From positions 87,074 to 151,073 of the forward strand of contig NJFT01000086.1 of NCBI GenBank assembly GCA_002221725.1: a DNA stretch of 64,000 nt, written 5' to 3'. The stretch is from Scedosporium boydii (Eukaryota; Ascomycota; Sordariomycetes; Microascales; Microascaceae). Below the pieces are notes generated by a model. It had not been told where the DNA came from, did not search any database, and was given only the letters and a program-made list of their open reading frames with translations. Positions 32,373 to 43,047 of the stretch are shown piece after piece (the stretch's first letter is position 1; each line of letters starts with the position of its first letter). The translations under genes were made by a program, and so were the position numbers.

Positions 32373-33090
32373 GCGCCGGCAGTTGTTACATCCACTCAGT
32401 TGCCGGTCACAGCGGACCTATGGGACCATTAGAATTAGAAAATGGAAATGGTAAATGCTTGAAGACCTCGCCGAGGGGGGAAGAGCTTTCGAATGTCGGG
32501 AGGTGGGTGGAGACGCGGCACTCGCCTTCCGTGTTCTACATTGTACGCAAGCGAGGCTCCATTTGCCTGCTCCCCTTGCCGGCAACATGGCGGGACGGAT
32601 GCGGGATGTGGGAGATGTGGGAGATGTAAAGATTGGCTGTACGGGTGTGGGGAAATAAAGCGATCAATGATAAGTTGAACGGACCCCTGTTGGGTGCAGT
32701 ACAGCAGAGAAATATCAAATCTGTAGGGCTAGAAACGGTGTTATCGGGTCATGTCGGGAGGGGTGAAAATAGGGGTAATTTCAATGTTCGAGATCCTCGG
32801 CGGCCTTGTATTTCAGGCACACATATTTCAGGCGTATGTGGCATCCGACACACCCCTTCTTGGACACAAGCTATTGTTACTACTCAGATGAAAGGCCTTT
32901 GTCGATAATACCGAATGATGGATGATTGAATTAGAGACATGCTAGGACAGTTCGTAGGTACATTGGATTCTTCATCCAGGATTAATAGGACGCCGAGCGT
33001 CCAGCCTGCTAACTAGCAACCGCCTCCACAAAACCAATCCAAAAACGTATCCTAATATTGCTGTACAAATTCGGGAGAGACTTGAGCCCT
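32373..33090. other. Intergenic, nothing recognised
   Basis: Promoter side of the Zn2Cys6 gene and 3' flank of the pyruvate decarboxylase gene. A few GGGAGATGTG-like short repeats lie around 32605-32630. No gene was supported. Confidence 0.5.
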
Positions 33091-34779
33091 CTATTCCTTG
33101 TTGTACGGACGGGCATTAGCTAGAGCCACGTAGTGGCCCCAAGTAATCAGTTCCCTGGTGCAATCGTCCTGATCGATGGTGCACTCGATCAAGGTCGGTC
33201 CCGCCGTATTCTCCTTTCCAGCTTCAATTGCCTTGGCCAGCTCCTCCTCCGTCTTCACCCTGAAACCCTTTGCGTGACCATCCTCGGCATTAAACATCTG
33301 CACCATGCCGGCATAGTCCCAATTCTTGATTCGGTTGTACAGACCATCGTGGATCTCCACCTCGATCGTGTAGCCCCGGTTGTTCATGAGGAAAATAATG
33401 ATGGGCAGCCTGAGTCGAACCATTTGCGATACTTCTTGAACCGTCATTTGGAAAGACCCATCGCCAACCATCACAACGACGTGGCGATCGGGTGCACCGA
33501 TGGCATACCCAAATGACGAAGGAATCGACCAACCGATATGACCCCACTGCATCTCAATCTCAAACCGGGAGTCCTTGGGCAGCTTCATTTGCATACCGTT
33601 GAACCACGCATCGCCGGTCTCGACGAAGAGCGTCGACTCGGGTTTGAGCAACTGCTGAATCTGCCGGGCGATCTCGTGGCGCGTGAGAGCGAGACCTCTC
33701 TTCTCGGCAGGGACGGGGACTTTATCTGGGCGGATTCTAGCATATTCCACGATGGTTGAACGATTGGGCTTGACTTTCGTCGCGAGGAGAGATAGCAGCT
33801 CGGCCATCTGCACATGCCCGAAATCGGCGCCGGGAAACGTAACCCGGTCCAAATCGACCGTCAACAGGTTCTGACTCGTCGGTAGTGCCGTCCAGCCCGA
33901 GGTGCTATAGTCGGTGAACACCACGCCGACACCGATGACTCCGTCCGACCAGTTGACGATGGAATCTGCCCCCTCCGTACTAGCCTCCCCCCAGTATACG
34001 CCGACAAACTGGGGGTGATCCTCCGGGAAGAAACTCTTCGCGCCGGGCATGACCGCCACCGCACAACCTAGGGCGTTGGCGAGTTCCAAGAGTTGCGCCT
34101 CGGCGCGACCTGCACGAAGTTTGGGCCCGGCAAGTATCAATGGCTTTTGCCGATGATTGAGCCAGTCCGTAACGGCTTTCACAGCTGCCACCAGCGTCTC
34201 GGCATCGCTCCTCTCCGGTGCCACGACTGCGCTGATAGGGCCCGGGGGTGCACATGGCGAATTGGAGAGGTTTGTGGGGATCTCGATGTAAGCCGGCTTC
34301 CGCGCCAGGAGTGCGCTTCGAATAGCATGATCGATGAGCCGTGGCGCATCCTCCGGCCGGCGGATGGCGACTGCAGCGCAGGTGATCTTCTCGGCCATCT
34401 CGCGCTGGTATTCGAAATTATGCGTGCCCAAGGTATGGTGCAAAAGGTGGAATGCGCCGGCATCATTTGTGTTTGGGGACCCGCTGATGAGGATGACGGG
34501 GAGGTTTTCCGCGTATGCTCCTCCGATACCGTTAAACGCGGAGAACGCACCAACACTGAAGGTTACCACGGCTGCGGCAACACCTTTGGCTCGAGCGTAT
34601 CCCTCGGCGGCAAAAGAGCAGTTCAGCTCATTGGCGCAGCCAATCTCCTCGAGTTTGGGGTGTTTTTGCAGCTTGTCGAGGAGAACGAGATTATAATCGC
34701 CGGGGACTACGAAGTGGCGTTCGATACCAATTTGGGCGAGTCTCTCCGCGAGATAACTGCCGACGGTCCAAGTAGCCAT
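33091..34779 (-). CDS. pdc: Pyruvate decarboxylase
   Basis: A single exon of 562 residues, the normal length for the family. It is a thiamine-diphosphate enzyme converting pyruvate to acetaldehyde and CO2. The catalytic Glu is in IGCANELNCSFAAEGYAR near residue 50. The active-site His pair is in FHLLHHTLG. The ThDP/Mg motif starts at VVMVGDGSFQMT and ends at MNNRGYTIEVEIHDG, and the preceding WGHIGWSIPSSFGYAIG is diagnostic for PDC. It is cytosolic and forms tetramers. It lies beside two lactate dehydrogenases and an alcohol dehydrogenase, so its product can go straight to ethanol. The sequence resembles filamentous-fungal PDCs closely enough for the name, though indole-pyruvate or phenylpyruvate decarboxylase activity cannot be excluded. 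Confidence 0.93.
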   Translation of the reverse strand: MATWTVGSYLAERLAQIGIERHFVVPGDYNLVLLDKLQKHPKLEEIGCANELNCSFAAEGYARAKGVAAAVVTFSVGAFSAFNGIGGAYAENLPVILISGSPNTNDAGAFHLLHHTLGTHNFEYQREMAEKITCAAVAIRRPEDAPRLIDHAIRSALLARKPAYIEIPTNLSNSPCAPPGPISAVVAPERSDAETLVAAVKAVTDWLNHRQKPLILAGPKLRAGRAEAQLLELANALGCAVAVMPGAKSFFPEDHPQFVGVYWGEASTEGADSIVNWSDGVIGVGVVFTDYSTSGWTALPTSQNLLTVDLDRVTFPGADFGHVQMAELLSLLATKVKPNRSTIVEYARIRPDKVPVPAEKRGLALTRHEIARQIQQLLKPESTLFVETGDAWFNGMQMKLPKDSRFEIEMQWGHIGWSIPSSFGYAIGAPDRHVVVMVGDGSFQMTVQEVSQMVRLRLPIIIFLMNNRGYTIEVEIHDGLYNRIKNWDYAGMVQMFNAEDGHAKGFRVKTEEELAKAIEAGKENTAGPTLIECTIDQDDCTRELITWGHYVALANARPYNKE

Positions 34780-35493
34780 GGTTCAAAAGGAGAGGTTAAC
34801 TCGTGGTTTGAATTGGAATGAAAAATGTGGAAGTTGAAGCCGATAACTGGAAGAGAAATTTGAATACCAGCATATATATCGATTGGATTGAACTGGTCAG
34901 CACCGAAGCAAAGCCCGCCGTCTTTATATTTCACGGGCGCCCACACCCGCCGTGTGTCTTAGAGCAACCACACCTCTAGACGGAAGCAGGTCACATCACG
35001 GAGGTAGCTAACAAGCTATGCATCTGACCTGATCCAACCTCGGGTGGCTCTATCTAGGTTGCACTTTGATTCTAAGACTCTGAGGGGGTTTGTCCGCTTC
35101 CATAACTATGATGAATGAAATGATGTGCTATGGTGCCTGATCACTGATCACCAAAATATCATTTGATTTCCAGTTTATCTCCCTTGCCATGGTCTCCGCA
35201 GTCGGCATGATGTCAACTCCGGTCTTCCGGTCCTCCGGGGCGCACGGTGGCTGGGGCTTGGTGGGCGGGAAATAACCCTCAATGGAGGACCCACACAACT
35301 TTATTGTCTTTACAGATGTATTAGAGTTCTACAAAGACCGGCCTGTTTTGACCAGAAGTTATATACGTTATGGATCAGATGGGAAGAGCACATCACGAGT
35401 TCTGGAGGCTTTAATATGGAAAGACAAATGACATTCAGTATCCACGTATTCTTTCTATAGAGTCATATCTAAACTACATCACTATGGCGGTCT
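34780..35493. other. Promoter region of pdc and 3' flank of D-LDH
   Basis: Contains a TATA element for pdc at 34923-34928. No coding frame was supported. Confidence 0.5.
34923..34928 (-). promoter_or_regulatory. TATA box of pdc
   Basis: On the minus strand the sequence reads GAAATATAAAGACG, 144 bp before the pdc start codon. The position and sequence fit a TATA box of a highly expressed glycolytic gene. Confidence 0.45.
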
Positions 35494-36492
35494 TTAAACC
35501 CGCATCTGCTGGTTCGGTTTTCCGGCCCGGAAGTCGACTGCGTTTTGCAGAGTGACTTGGGCTATTGCGCCAAGAGCCTCTTCCGTGAAAAAGGCTTGGT
35601 GGCCAGTGACCAGGACATTCGGAAAAGTAATGAGGCGTTGGAACTTGTCATCTTTGATGACCATGCTCGACCGGTCTCGGAAAAACAAACTGGCCTCGTC
35701 CTCGTAAACGTCCATGGCCAAACCACCGAGAGTACCATTCTCTACAGCAGATATGACAGCCGATGTGTCCATAAGCCCACCGCGGCTGCTATTGACAAGA
35801 ATCATGCCTGGCTTGACCGTGGCCAGAGTACGTTCATTAATGATATGGTGTGTCTCTGGGGTTAGAGGGGCATGCAGACAGAGGACATCGGACTTGGCGA
35901 AAAGCTCGTCGCGCTGCACGTATTTGACGCCGAGCCCCTCAAGCTCCTTGTTTTGCACAACATCGTTGGCAATAACCTCACAGCCAAAGCCTAACTTGAA
36001 GGCTTTGGCTACCAAGCTGCCAATCCTTCCGGTTCCTAGGATACCGACGGTCCTGCCGTGAACATCGTGGCCAACCAGGCCATCTAGGGAGAAATTGTCC
36101 AATCGAACGCGTAGCCAGGCCTGACAAATCTTTCGATCAAGAGCCAAGAATAACCCGACCGTGAACTCGGCGACAGAGAAGGGTGAGTACGCCGGGACGC
36201 GCAAGACGGTGACGCCGAGTTGCTTTGCAGCCTGCCTATCGACATTGTTGAAACCGGCACAGCGCAGTAGAACAAGTTTGGTCCCTCCCATTTCGAGCTG
36301 GCTCAAAACAGATGCGTCTACTGTGTCGTTGACGAACACGCACACTGCATCGAAACCCTTTGCCAAAACGGCGGTTTGCTCGTTGAGAGGGGCATCGTGG
36401 AAAACGAGGTGAAAATCGAGGCTAGCCTTGTCTTTGGCTCTGGTGAGCGAGGTCTCGTCGTAATGGTGAGTGCTAAAAATGGCGATCTTCAT
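35494..36492 (-). CDS. D-lactate dehydrogenase (D-2-hydroxyacid dehydrogenase family)
   Basis: A single exon of 332 residues. It reduces pyruvate to D-lactate with NADH. Rossmann motif GTGRIG at 153-158. The catalytic residues expected for the family are Arg237 in NSSRGG, Glu264 in DVYEDE and His298 in GHQAFFTEEA. The segment RCAGFNNVD at 77-85 and LDRKICQAWLRVR after the substrate lobe identify the D-LDH branch rather than formate or glycerate dehydrogenases. It is cytosolic. It is followed on the opposite strand by an L-LDH, with 482 bp between the two start codons, so both stereoisomers of lactate may be made from one control region. Close relatives acting on other 2-oxoacids remain possible. 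Confidence 0.88.
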   Translation of the reverse strand: MKIAIFSTHHYDETSLTRAKDKASLDFHLVFHDAPLNEQTAVLAKGFDAVCVFVNDTVDASVLSQLEMGGTKLVLLRCAGFNNVDRQAAKQLGVTVLRVPAYSPFSVAEFTVGLFLALDRKICQAWLRVRLDNFSLDGLVGHDVHGRTVGILGTGRIGSLVAKAFKLGFGCEVIANDVVQNKELEGLGVKYVQRDELFAKSDVLCLHAPLTPETHHIINERTLATVKPGMILVNSSRGGLMDTSAVISAVENGTLGGLAMDVYEDEASLFFRDRSSMVIKDDKFQRLITFPNVLVTGHQAFFTEEALGAIAQVTLQNAVDFRAGKPNQQMRV

Positions 36493-36974
36493 GATGAGCG
36501 GATGTATGTAGTTTACTCCGGTGTGCGTGAGAAGCTCCGAAACAACAGAAGCAACTCTCCTCCTTCATGATATTATATATCTGAATACCCCGAAGCTTAA
36601 TACAACATCAACTCACGAAGATCGGGATTCCCTTGTGGAGTAAATACGAAAAAGCGGGTAACGCGAGAAAAGCCGCCGGATGTGGTGGAACATGAAGGGT
36701 GCATGCTTTTTTTTTCTCTTTTTCGTCATCATAACGTGTTTTTAATGATCATACGACTGTCTAATGGGTGATAAGGAGAAAGGGCAGTCGAAACTGACAT
36801 CATATATTATTGGAAATGAGATGGTTACCTAGATAAATATATTCTGCAATGGTATGTCCAGTTCCGATTGCTGGGCAAGAACTCAATCTTGTGAAGACTG
36901 GTCATTCCGATGATAAGAAATATTCTCCAACACAATATACACCTTCTGACGACCGTCTCTTCCTAGCCGATACA
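36493..36974. other. Divergent promoter between D-LDH and L-LDH
   Basis: A 482-bp head-to-head intergenic region with A/T-rich segments near both starts, including a T-run at about 36707. It could control both lactate dehydrogenases together. No other gene fits. Confidence 0.55.
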
Positions 36975-38052
36975 ATGGCAACCTCTACTATGAAAGCACC
37001 AAAAGGGGCCATTCACGAGCCTCTCAAGGTATCTAATCCCCTTTCCAGGCTACGATACTCAGTGCTAACTATTCACTCACCACAAGGCAGTGAAGATTGC
37101 CGTGGTAGGGACGGGTAACGTGGGCTCGTCAACCGCATATGGACTCCTCCTCGGGGGCCTGGCCGCTGAGATTGTCCTAGTGGATATCAACAAGCCCAGG
37201 GCCGAAGGAGAGGCGATGGACTTGAGCCACGCTTCGCCCTTCTCGCACGCGACTCGTGTTCGGGCAGGAGGCTATGCGGATTGTGCCGGTGCATCAGTCG
37301 TAGTCATAGCGGCCGGAATCAACCAGAAGCCAGGCCAGTCACGAATGGATCTAGTGCAGGCGAATGTTGCCATTTTCAAGACCGTTATCCCGGAGATCGT
37401 GCGTTACGCTCCGGACACTATTCTACTCGTCGCTACAAATCCTGTCGACATCCTTACCTACGTCACATGGAAGTTGTCGGGCTTTCCAACTCACCGTGTG
37501 ATCGGATCCGGGACGGCCCTTGACACTGCTCGCTTCCGATTCGAGATCGGGCGGTATTACGGCGTGAACCCTGAAAGCGTCCACGCTGACATCATCGGCG
37601 AACACGGAGACACGGAGTTGCCGCTCTGGTCACTCTCCAGTATTTCTGGCATGCATCTGCCGGATTATTGTCACCATGCTGGGATTCAGTACGACAAAAA
37701 GGCCTTGACGGAGTGCTTTACGAACACGAAGAACGCCGCCTACGAAATAATCAAGCGGAAGGGGTGGACGAACTATGGCGTGGCGACGGCACTTACGCGC
37801 ATCGTTGAAACCATCCTACGGGATGAGGATACCCTGCTTCCGGTTTCTATGGTGGGGAAATTTGCTGGGGTCGAGGGCGTTGCCTTGAGTGTGCCTTGCA
37901 AGGTCACCCGACTTGGTGTATTCCACACATTCACGCTCAAACTGAGTCCGGAAGAAGAGTCAGAGCTGCGGATGTCTGCTGAGAGTCTTAAATTAGTGCT
38001 TAAACAGGTTGAGCCTCATCTTGAGCAGAGCCGGGACAATGATTTACTCTAG
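36975..38052 (+). CDS. L-lactate dehydrogenase
   Basis: Exons 36975-37028 and 37087-38052 (intron 37029-37086, GTATCT...CACAAG) give 339 residues. It is the NAD-dependent LDH/MDH fold enzyme reducing pyruvate to L-lactate. Dinucleotide motif VVGTGNVGSS at about 25-34. The specificity residue is Gln98 in AAGINQKPGQSRMDL, as in lactate rather than malate dehydrogenases (which have Arg there). The substrate-binding Arg167 is in LDTARFRFEIGR and the catalytic His191 in GEHGDTELPLW. An in-frame ATG also exists at 36849, but the added residues look non-family, so 36975 was chosen. L-LDH is uncommon in Ascomycota, which makes its position beside D-LDH notable. Confidence 0.92.
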
Positions 38053-39265
38053 AATAGTGCGGCAATCGCCAAATTCACAATTAAATGCCTGAGGCTTCAT
38101 TAGAAACGTATCCAGCTGGTCTCCAAGACTTCCATAATGCGAGTATGTAGCTGTGGTTGTAATTTACTTCGACACCCGTACAGCGCATGTGATCTCAGAG
38201 TCAAGGGACCAACACAGCCTCTCCGACTCGTAAAAGCTCATGTCGTCCCGAACAAGATCCCGGAGGCCAGTGTTCCCGCCCGACCGCCTCCGGCCAAGAG
38301 GAGGTAAACCTGTGATCGATGAAAGCCGATTGTGGCAAGCAATTGATGCGGGTGAAGATTGGGTTGTTGAGCCCCGAAATATCTGAAACACAGGCCTTAG
38401 AGAACAGAGTCTTTTGTCCGGCGACTGGACACGCTAGTTTGGAGTAATAACTCTAGCGACATTGGCAGATAAGGCCCGAAAGATCCACGCTGTATACGTC
38501 ATTTCCGCTTCCTCATGCCTCTAAACTTTCTAGAAGTTTAACCAAGACCCACCATCGCATTGGAGCTCACATGAGAATCTGTTGGAAGGGCTGGAAGGAC
38601 CAGGAGAAATGGCGGAGAATTCATCACGAAGACCGGAGAGTGTTGTGCTCTTTCGGTGGAGTCTGAAGAGCTTGATTGAGCAGTGTCAACCATGACGAAG
38701 GAGGTCCGTGATCAATTGACGGCGTACGTCTGTCTCAGCCCACGATGACACGTCCGGAATAGCTTTTTTGCGGGGATTTCGGTTCCGACAGGGGATAGCT
38801 AAAAGCCGAGTTAATCTCAATTAAGGTTTGCCTATGATTTCACCGCAGAAAGAGCACGAGGTGGCTGAATCTCCAGGGAAAAGAAAAGTGCTTTCTTGGC
38901 TTTGCGGCGGTCCGAAAAGAAAAAAGAAAACACCTACCGAATCGCCCCAGAGCACCCGCAGCGGATCTGCGAGTATCAGATGGTGGTTATCTCCTTATCA
39001 ACGTCATGTTGTGACTTGAGGTAATCGTGGGGGAATCAGTAGCGCGGAGCGATGGGTTGAACATGGCATATGTGACGTTTTAACTTTTCAGGGCCCGATG
39101 CAAAACATCAGTTAGCTTCAAGAGATCTAGATAAAGGAATCGATCTCAGAAAAAGGCTCTTACTATAAAGACAACAGGTTTCTCGCCAAGACTCTTACAG
39201 AGGCGATTCGACTTCTCACAATCACGCACTCAACTTTGCATCCCACCCGGACAAGAGATCCCACA
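38053..39265. other. Intergenic between L-LDH and alcohol dehydrogenase
   Basis: 1.2 kb with no supported gene. It contains the ADH promoter with a TATA box at 39164-39169 and a C/T-rich leader. A 62-codon frame at 38828-39019 is basic and low in complexity and was not accepted. Confidence 0.5.
39164..39169 (+). promoter_or_regulatory. TATA box of ADH
   Basis: CTTACTATAAAGACAACAGG lies 97 bp before the ADH start codon, at the usual distance. The C/A-rich leader after it is typical of strongly expressed fungal genes. Confidence 0.5.
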
Positions 39266-40413
39266 ATGTCTGCTCCGAAGATCCCCTCCGATCAATTCGC
39301 ACAGGTTATCGATAAGACCGGCGGCCGTAAGTTTTAACGTTGGCTCTTTGGCTTTTGGGATCCTCGTTGGTTTCAGTGACAGGGCCGCTAACTCTGAAAT
39401 TGTATGCAGCCATCGTATACAAGCGGATCCCCGTCCAAGCCCCCGGTCCCGATGAGGTGCTCATCAACATCAAGTACTCTGGCGTTTGCCACACAGACCT
39501 TCACGCCATGATGGGTGACTGGCCTCTTAAAACGAAACTTCCCCTTGTCGGTGGCCACGAAGGAGCCGGTATCGTCGTTGCCAAGGGCCAACTCGTTGGC
39601 GATGATATCCAAATCGGAGACCATGCTGGTATTAAGTGGCTCAACGGCTCATGTCTTAGCTGTTCCTACTGCAGGCAAGGCGAAGAGCCACTCTGTGCCA
39701 AGGGCCTCCTATCTGGCTATACGGTAGATGGCACGTTTCAGCAGTACGCCATCGCCAAAGCCGCTCACATCGCTCGCATCCCCAAACACCTCTCCCTCGA
39801 GTCAATCGCCCCTATACTCTGCGCAGGTCTTACTGCATATAAGGGCCTCAAAGAGTCCGAGGCTCGCCCAGGCCAGACGGTCGCTATTGTGGGTGCTGGA
39901 GGGGGCCTTGGCAATATGGCTCTCCAGTATGCGAAAGCTATGGGCCTTCGCATTATTGCCGTCGATGGTGGCAAGGAGAAGGGAGAAGCTTGCAAGGCCC
40001 TTGGCGCTGAAACTTTTGTAGATTTCCAGACCTCAAAAGACCTCGTCAAGGATATTAAGGCTGCTACCTTTGATGGTTTGGGTCCCCATGCTGTTATACT
40101 TTTCGCCGTCTCCGAGGGTCCTTTCCAGCAGGCTGCCAACTACGTTCGCCCTCATGGTACGATTGTCTGTATTGGCATGCCTGCTAATGCTTTCATCAAG
40201 GCCCCTGTATTCAGCACAGTCGTCCACATGATCAGGATCAAGGGTAGTTACGTTGGGAACCGTCAGGACACTGATGAGGCCGTCGACTTTTTCGCCCGCG
40301 GCTTGATTAAAGCACCTTACAAAGTCATTGGTCTCAGCGAACTCCAAAAGGTTTATAACATGATGGAGGACATGACCATTGTTGGTCGCTACGTCGTCGA
40401 TGTTAGCCGTTAG
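39266..40413 (+). CDS. Alcohol dehydrogenase I-type, NAD dependent
   Basis: Exons 39266-39326 and 39410-40413 (intron 39327-39409, GTAAGT...TGCAG) give 354 residues. It reduces acetaldehyde to ethanol, or the reverse. Catalytic zinc: [15 protein letters not shown] and VGGHEGAG. Structural zinc: the cysteines of [21 protein letters not shown] motif GAGGGLG, followed by the acidic residue of [10 protein letters not shown]. The N-terminus [14 protein letters not shown] and the conserved [13 protein letters not shown] place it with the yeast ADH1/fungal AlcA-AdhA group. It is cytosolic and probably tetrameric. Together with pdc it completes ethanol fermentation inside the same 8-kb block. Confidence 0.93.
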
Positions 40414-41088
40414 ATCCGAGGGAGCGATGAGGAATGGAGTTTGCGAAATAGGTGTTTCGGGCGGTCTTGTTTATATAGATGCTTAGGAGAAAGTAGAGCG
40501 ATGATCATAACCTCCGAGGAAGACGTGGAAACGAATACCGGGCCTCGCCAAGACTCTGGAACTGTTTGACAGAACGGTTGGGAGCTATTGACGCCAGAGG
40601 AAATCAAGTCGGCGGAGTGTGTGGAGCCAGACTAATATTGGCCCACTGACGATTGCGAGCGGGTGCAGAGCAGGGGATGACTGCGATTTGATTCTAAGAA
40701 TGTACTTCATTTTTATTCGGCCGTTTCAGCCTTGGCAATGGATGCGGGAGGTTATGCAATGCCGGCGTGTAGACCCTATAAAGAGACTCTCAATTCGTCT
40801 AAACTGTGGAAAAGGATGGCTGGGAATGGCACCGGGTTACTGCTCAGGTTGACTTCATGGTCGCCTTGACCCTCGACCCCACGTGATAGCACTCAGCATT
40901 CAGTGTGGCATCAAGTTGGGCATCATCGACCTCACAGCCTTATTTCTGATCCGTCGGCATCGACGGCCAACAACACGCATGTCACGTATAGGGGGTTATG
41001 TTCACTATGACACCGATACATGCTCGGAGCATCAACGAGTAACCGAACTGAAGCCGGCCATTTATCAGACATCCCCTGCTTCAGCAAA
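40414..41088. other. Intergenic, ADH 3' side to HET gene
   Basis: No gene was supported. The frame of the HET gene is open from 41020, but the first convincing ATG is at 41089. Confidence 0.5.
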
Positions 41089-42972
41089 ATGGCTTCTGGT
41101 ATCTACGAATCTCTTGACGAGGAAAATCTCGATGTTCGCTTCCTCAGGCTCTCACCTGCAACTCGACTGGATGATCATATTAATTGTCTCGTGTACAAAG
41201 CTAGCGTCTTGGACGATACCTATCCGGTTTACAAAGCCCTTTCATACTGTTGGGGGAGCCCAGCGCCGGCTTGCCAAATCACTTTGAATGGGGTATTGGT
41301 GGATATAGGTCCCAATCTAGACAGCGCTCTGCGCCACCTCCGCGACCAGTCAACTGATACTGAGCTCTGGGTCGATGCCTTGTGCATCAACCAAGATGAT
41401 CTGGACGAGCGTGCTTCTCAGGTTCAGCTCATGGATTCGATGTATGGGGATGCAGAAGAAGTTGTGGTATGGCTCGGCGACGCTTCCAGCGATATCGAGG
41501 TCGCAATGGGCACGATAAAGCAGTGGAGTGAGTGGTACGAGCTGAAGGGCAAAACAGACAAACAGGCAGTCCTTTCAGTAGCAGCAGACTTGCCCCTGGC
41601 GTTCGGAACTTCCACCATCGAAGCTGTTAGCAATCTTCTAGGTCGACCGTATTGGGAAAGGGTATGGGTCGTGCAAGAAGTTGCTTGTGCAAAGGAAGTC
41701 ACCGTCATGTGTGGAAGTGAAAGGCTTGCGTTTGACGATTTCGAAAACGCATGTTTCGCCTGGGACATGGTGTGTGATTCAATCTATTCGAGAACAGAAT
41801 TCGCGCCGCAGTTTCTGAAACTCGACTCCCTTCGACATCGACATTTACAATAGATGATGCGACATCGTAATTTTCGAATATTATCTTACTTGGACTGGGA
41901 TCGACCTCGTGAGCCGTTCTTGGCCGTCCTCGAGTCGTGTCGTCATCTAAAGTGCTCAAACCCACGAGATAAGATATATGGCTTTCTCGCTCTCGGAGGA
42001 CCACATATGAGCCGATTCACAGCCATTGCCTCCCCGGACTACAAGAAGAGCACGGAAGAAGTGTATTGCGAAGTGGCTGAGAGGCTTCTACTCGACGACC
42101 AGTCTCTCAGGCTAGTAGCGATTGCTTCTGGTGTCAGTTCTTGCCCAACAAACATCACGAAACTCTCTCTACCCCCGTGGGTACCGGATTGGACGTGCAG
42201 GGATAGTCTGGAAAGATTGAACTTTGACTTCGCAAAACCTGGTGACGATGTCGGCGAGAAGGTCAATATCGGGAATTTTGTACATTTCGCCGACGATCAC
42301 CGCACGCTAGTGGCAAAGGGAGTAATATACGAAACGATAACAAAGACATATCCGCCAGAATGGTTAACCGACATGAAAGCCAACAAGGCCTCCATTCTGG
42401 AATCCTTGCTTGGAGAAGAGTCTTCGAACGGCATGCCAAAATTTCAGGCATTGTTTCGAGCACTCTCCCTAAACATGGAGTGGCCTGAGCCGGGCAATGC
42501 CGAGTCTCGCAGGTCATTTTTAAACAAGGCTGGGTGGTATCTGTGGAAGTTCTGGCCACGAGATGGAGAAGCAAGCCCGCGTGATCCCACGGGTGTGTTG
42601 CTTGCTCGAGACTTCTTTCACGGTGCCCCAGTCGTCTTGTTTCAGGAATTCGAGGCCATGATTCGGACGGGCATTCGCTGGAAAGAAAGCGAGGCCCAGA
42701 GGGATATCGTCGACTTCTGGGAGGCAGCAACGCGGAGGATGCACCATCGAATTGTCTTCGAAACAGAGCAGGGAAGAATCGGTCTCGGGCCCCCTGATAC
42801 ACGAATGGGGCTCAAAATCTGCATTTTGCACGGGTTTTCAGGACCACTATGCCTTGAATCTAGTGGCGCCTGGTTCATATTGAGGGGGGAATGTTGTTTG
42901 GCGGGTTTAAGCGTTACTGATTTGGCGACTGCTTTGACTTCGTTGCCCTCCCAAGATATAGAAATCCATTAA
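41089..42972 (+). pseudogene. HET-domain protein interrupted by one in-frame TAG
   Basis: The reading frame is continuous from the ATG at 41089 to 42972 (628 codons) except for TAG at 41851-41853 (codon 255). The N-terminal HET domain is complete: block 1 YKALSYCWGSP, block 2 LWVDALCINQDDLDERASQV with MYGDAEEVVVWLG, and block 3 RPYWERVWVVQEVACA. Downstream of the stop the protein continues as expected for the family (CSNPRDKIYGFLAL, LPPWVPDWT and the C-terminal part LCLESSGAWFILRGE). HET domains trigger vegetative incompatibility cell death. The product truncated at residue 254 would retain the whole HET domain, so it might still act. CAG to TAG is the simplest origin, and no intron fits the site. 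Confidence 0.8.
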
Positions 42973-43009
42973 ACGCTGACACGATATTTCTAATACCAAG
43001 TTTTATCAA

Positions 43010-43047
43010 GCTCGTGGAGTTACGCTCGTGGAGTTACGCTCGTGGAG
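43010..43047. repeat. Tandem 14-bp repeat, 2.7 copies
   Basis: GCTCGTGGAGTTAC is repeated at 43010-43023 and 43024-43037, with a partial third copy to 43047 and another GCTCGTG right after. On the minus strand the repeat provides the TAA stop of the degraded small gene and tandem alternatives of that stop. Confidence 0.8.

Noticed and set aside
34093..34821. 242-codon frame on the plus strand inside pyruvate decarboxylase
   Set aside because: It is the antisense shadow of a highly conserved PDC coding sequence.
36849..36974. Upstream in-frame ATG of the L-lactate dehydrogenase
   Set aside because: It would add 42 residues that do not look like the family or a targeting peptide. The ATG at 36975 gives the expected N-terminus.
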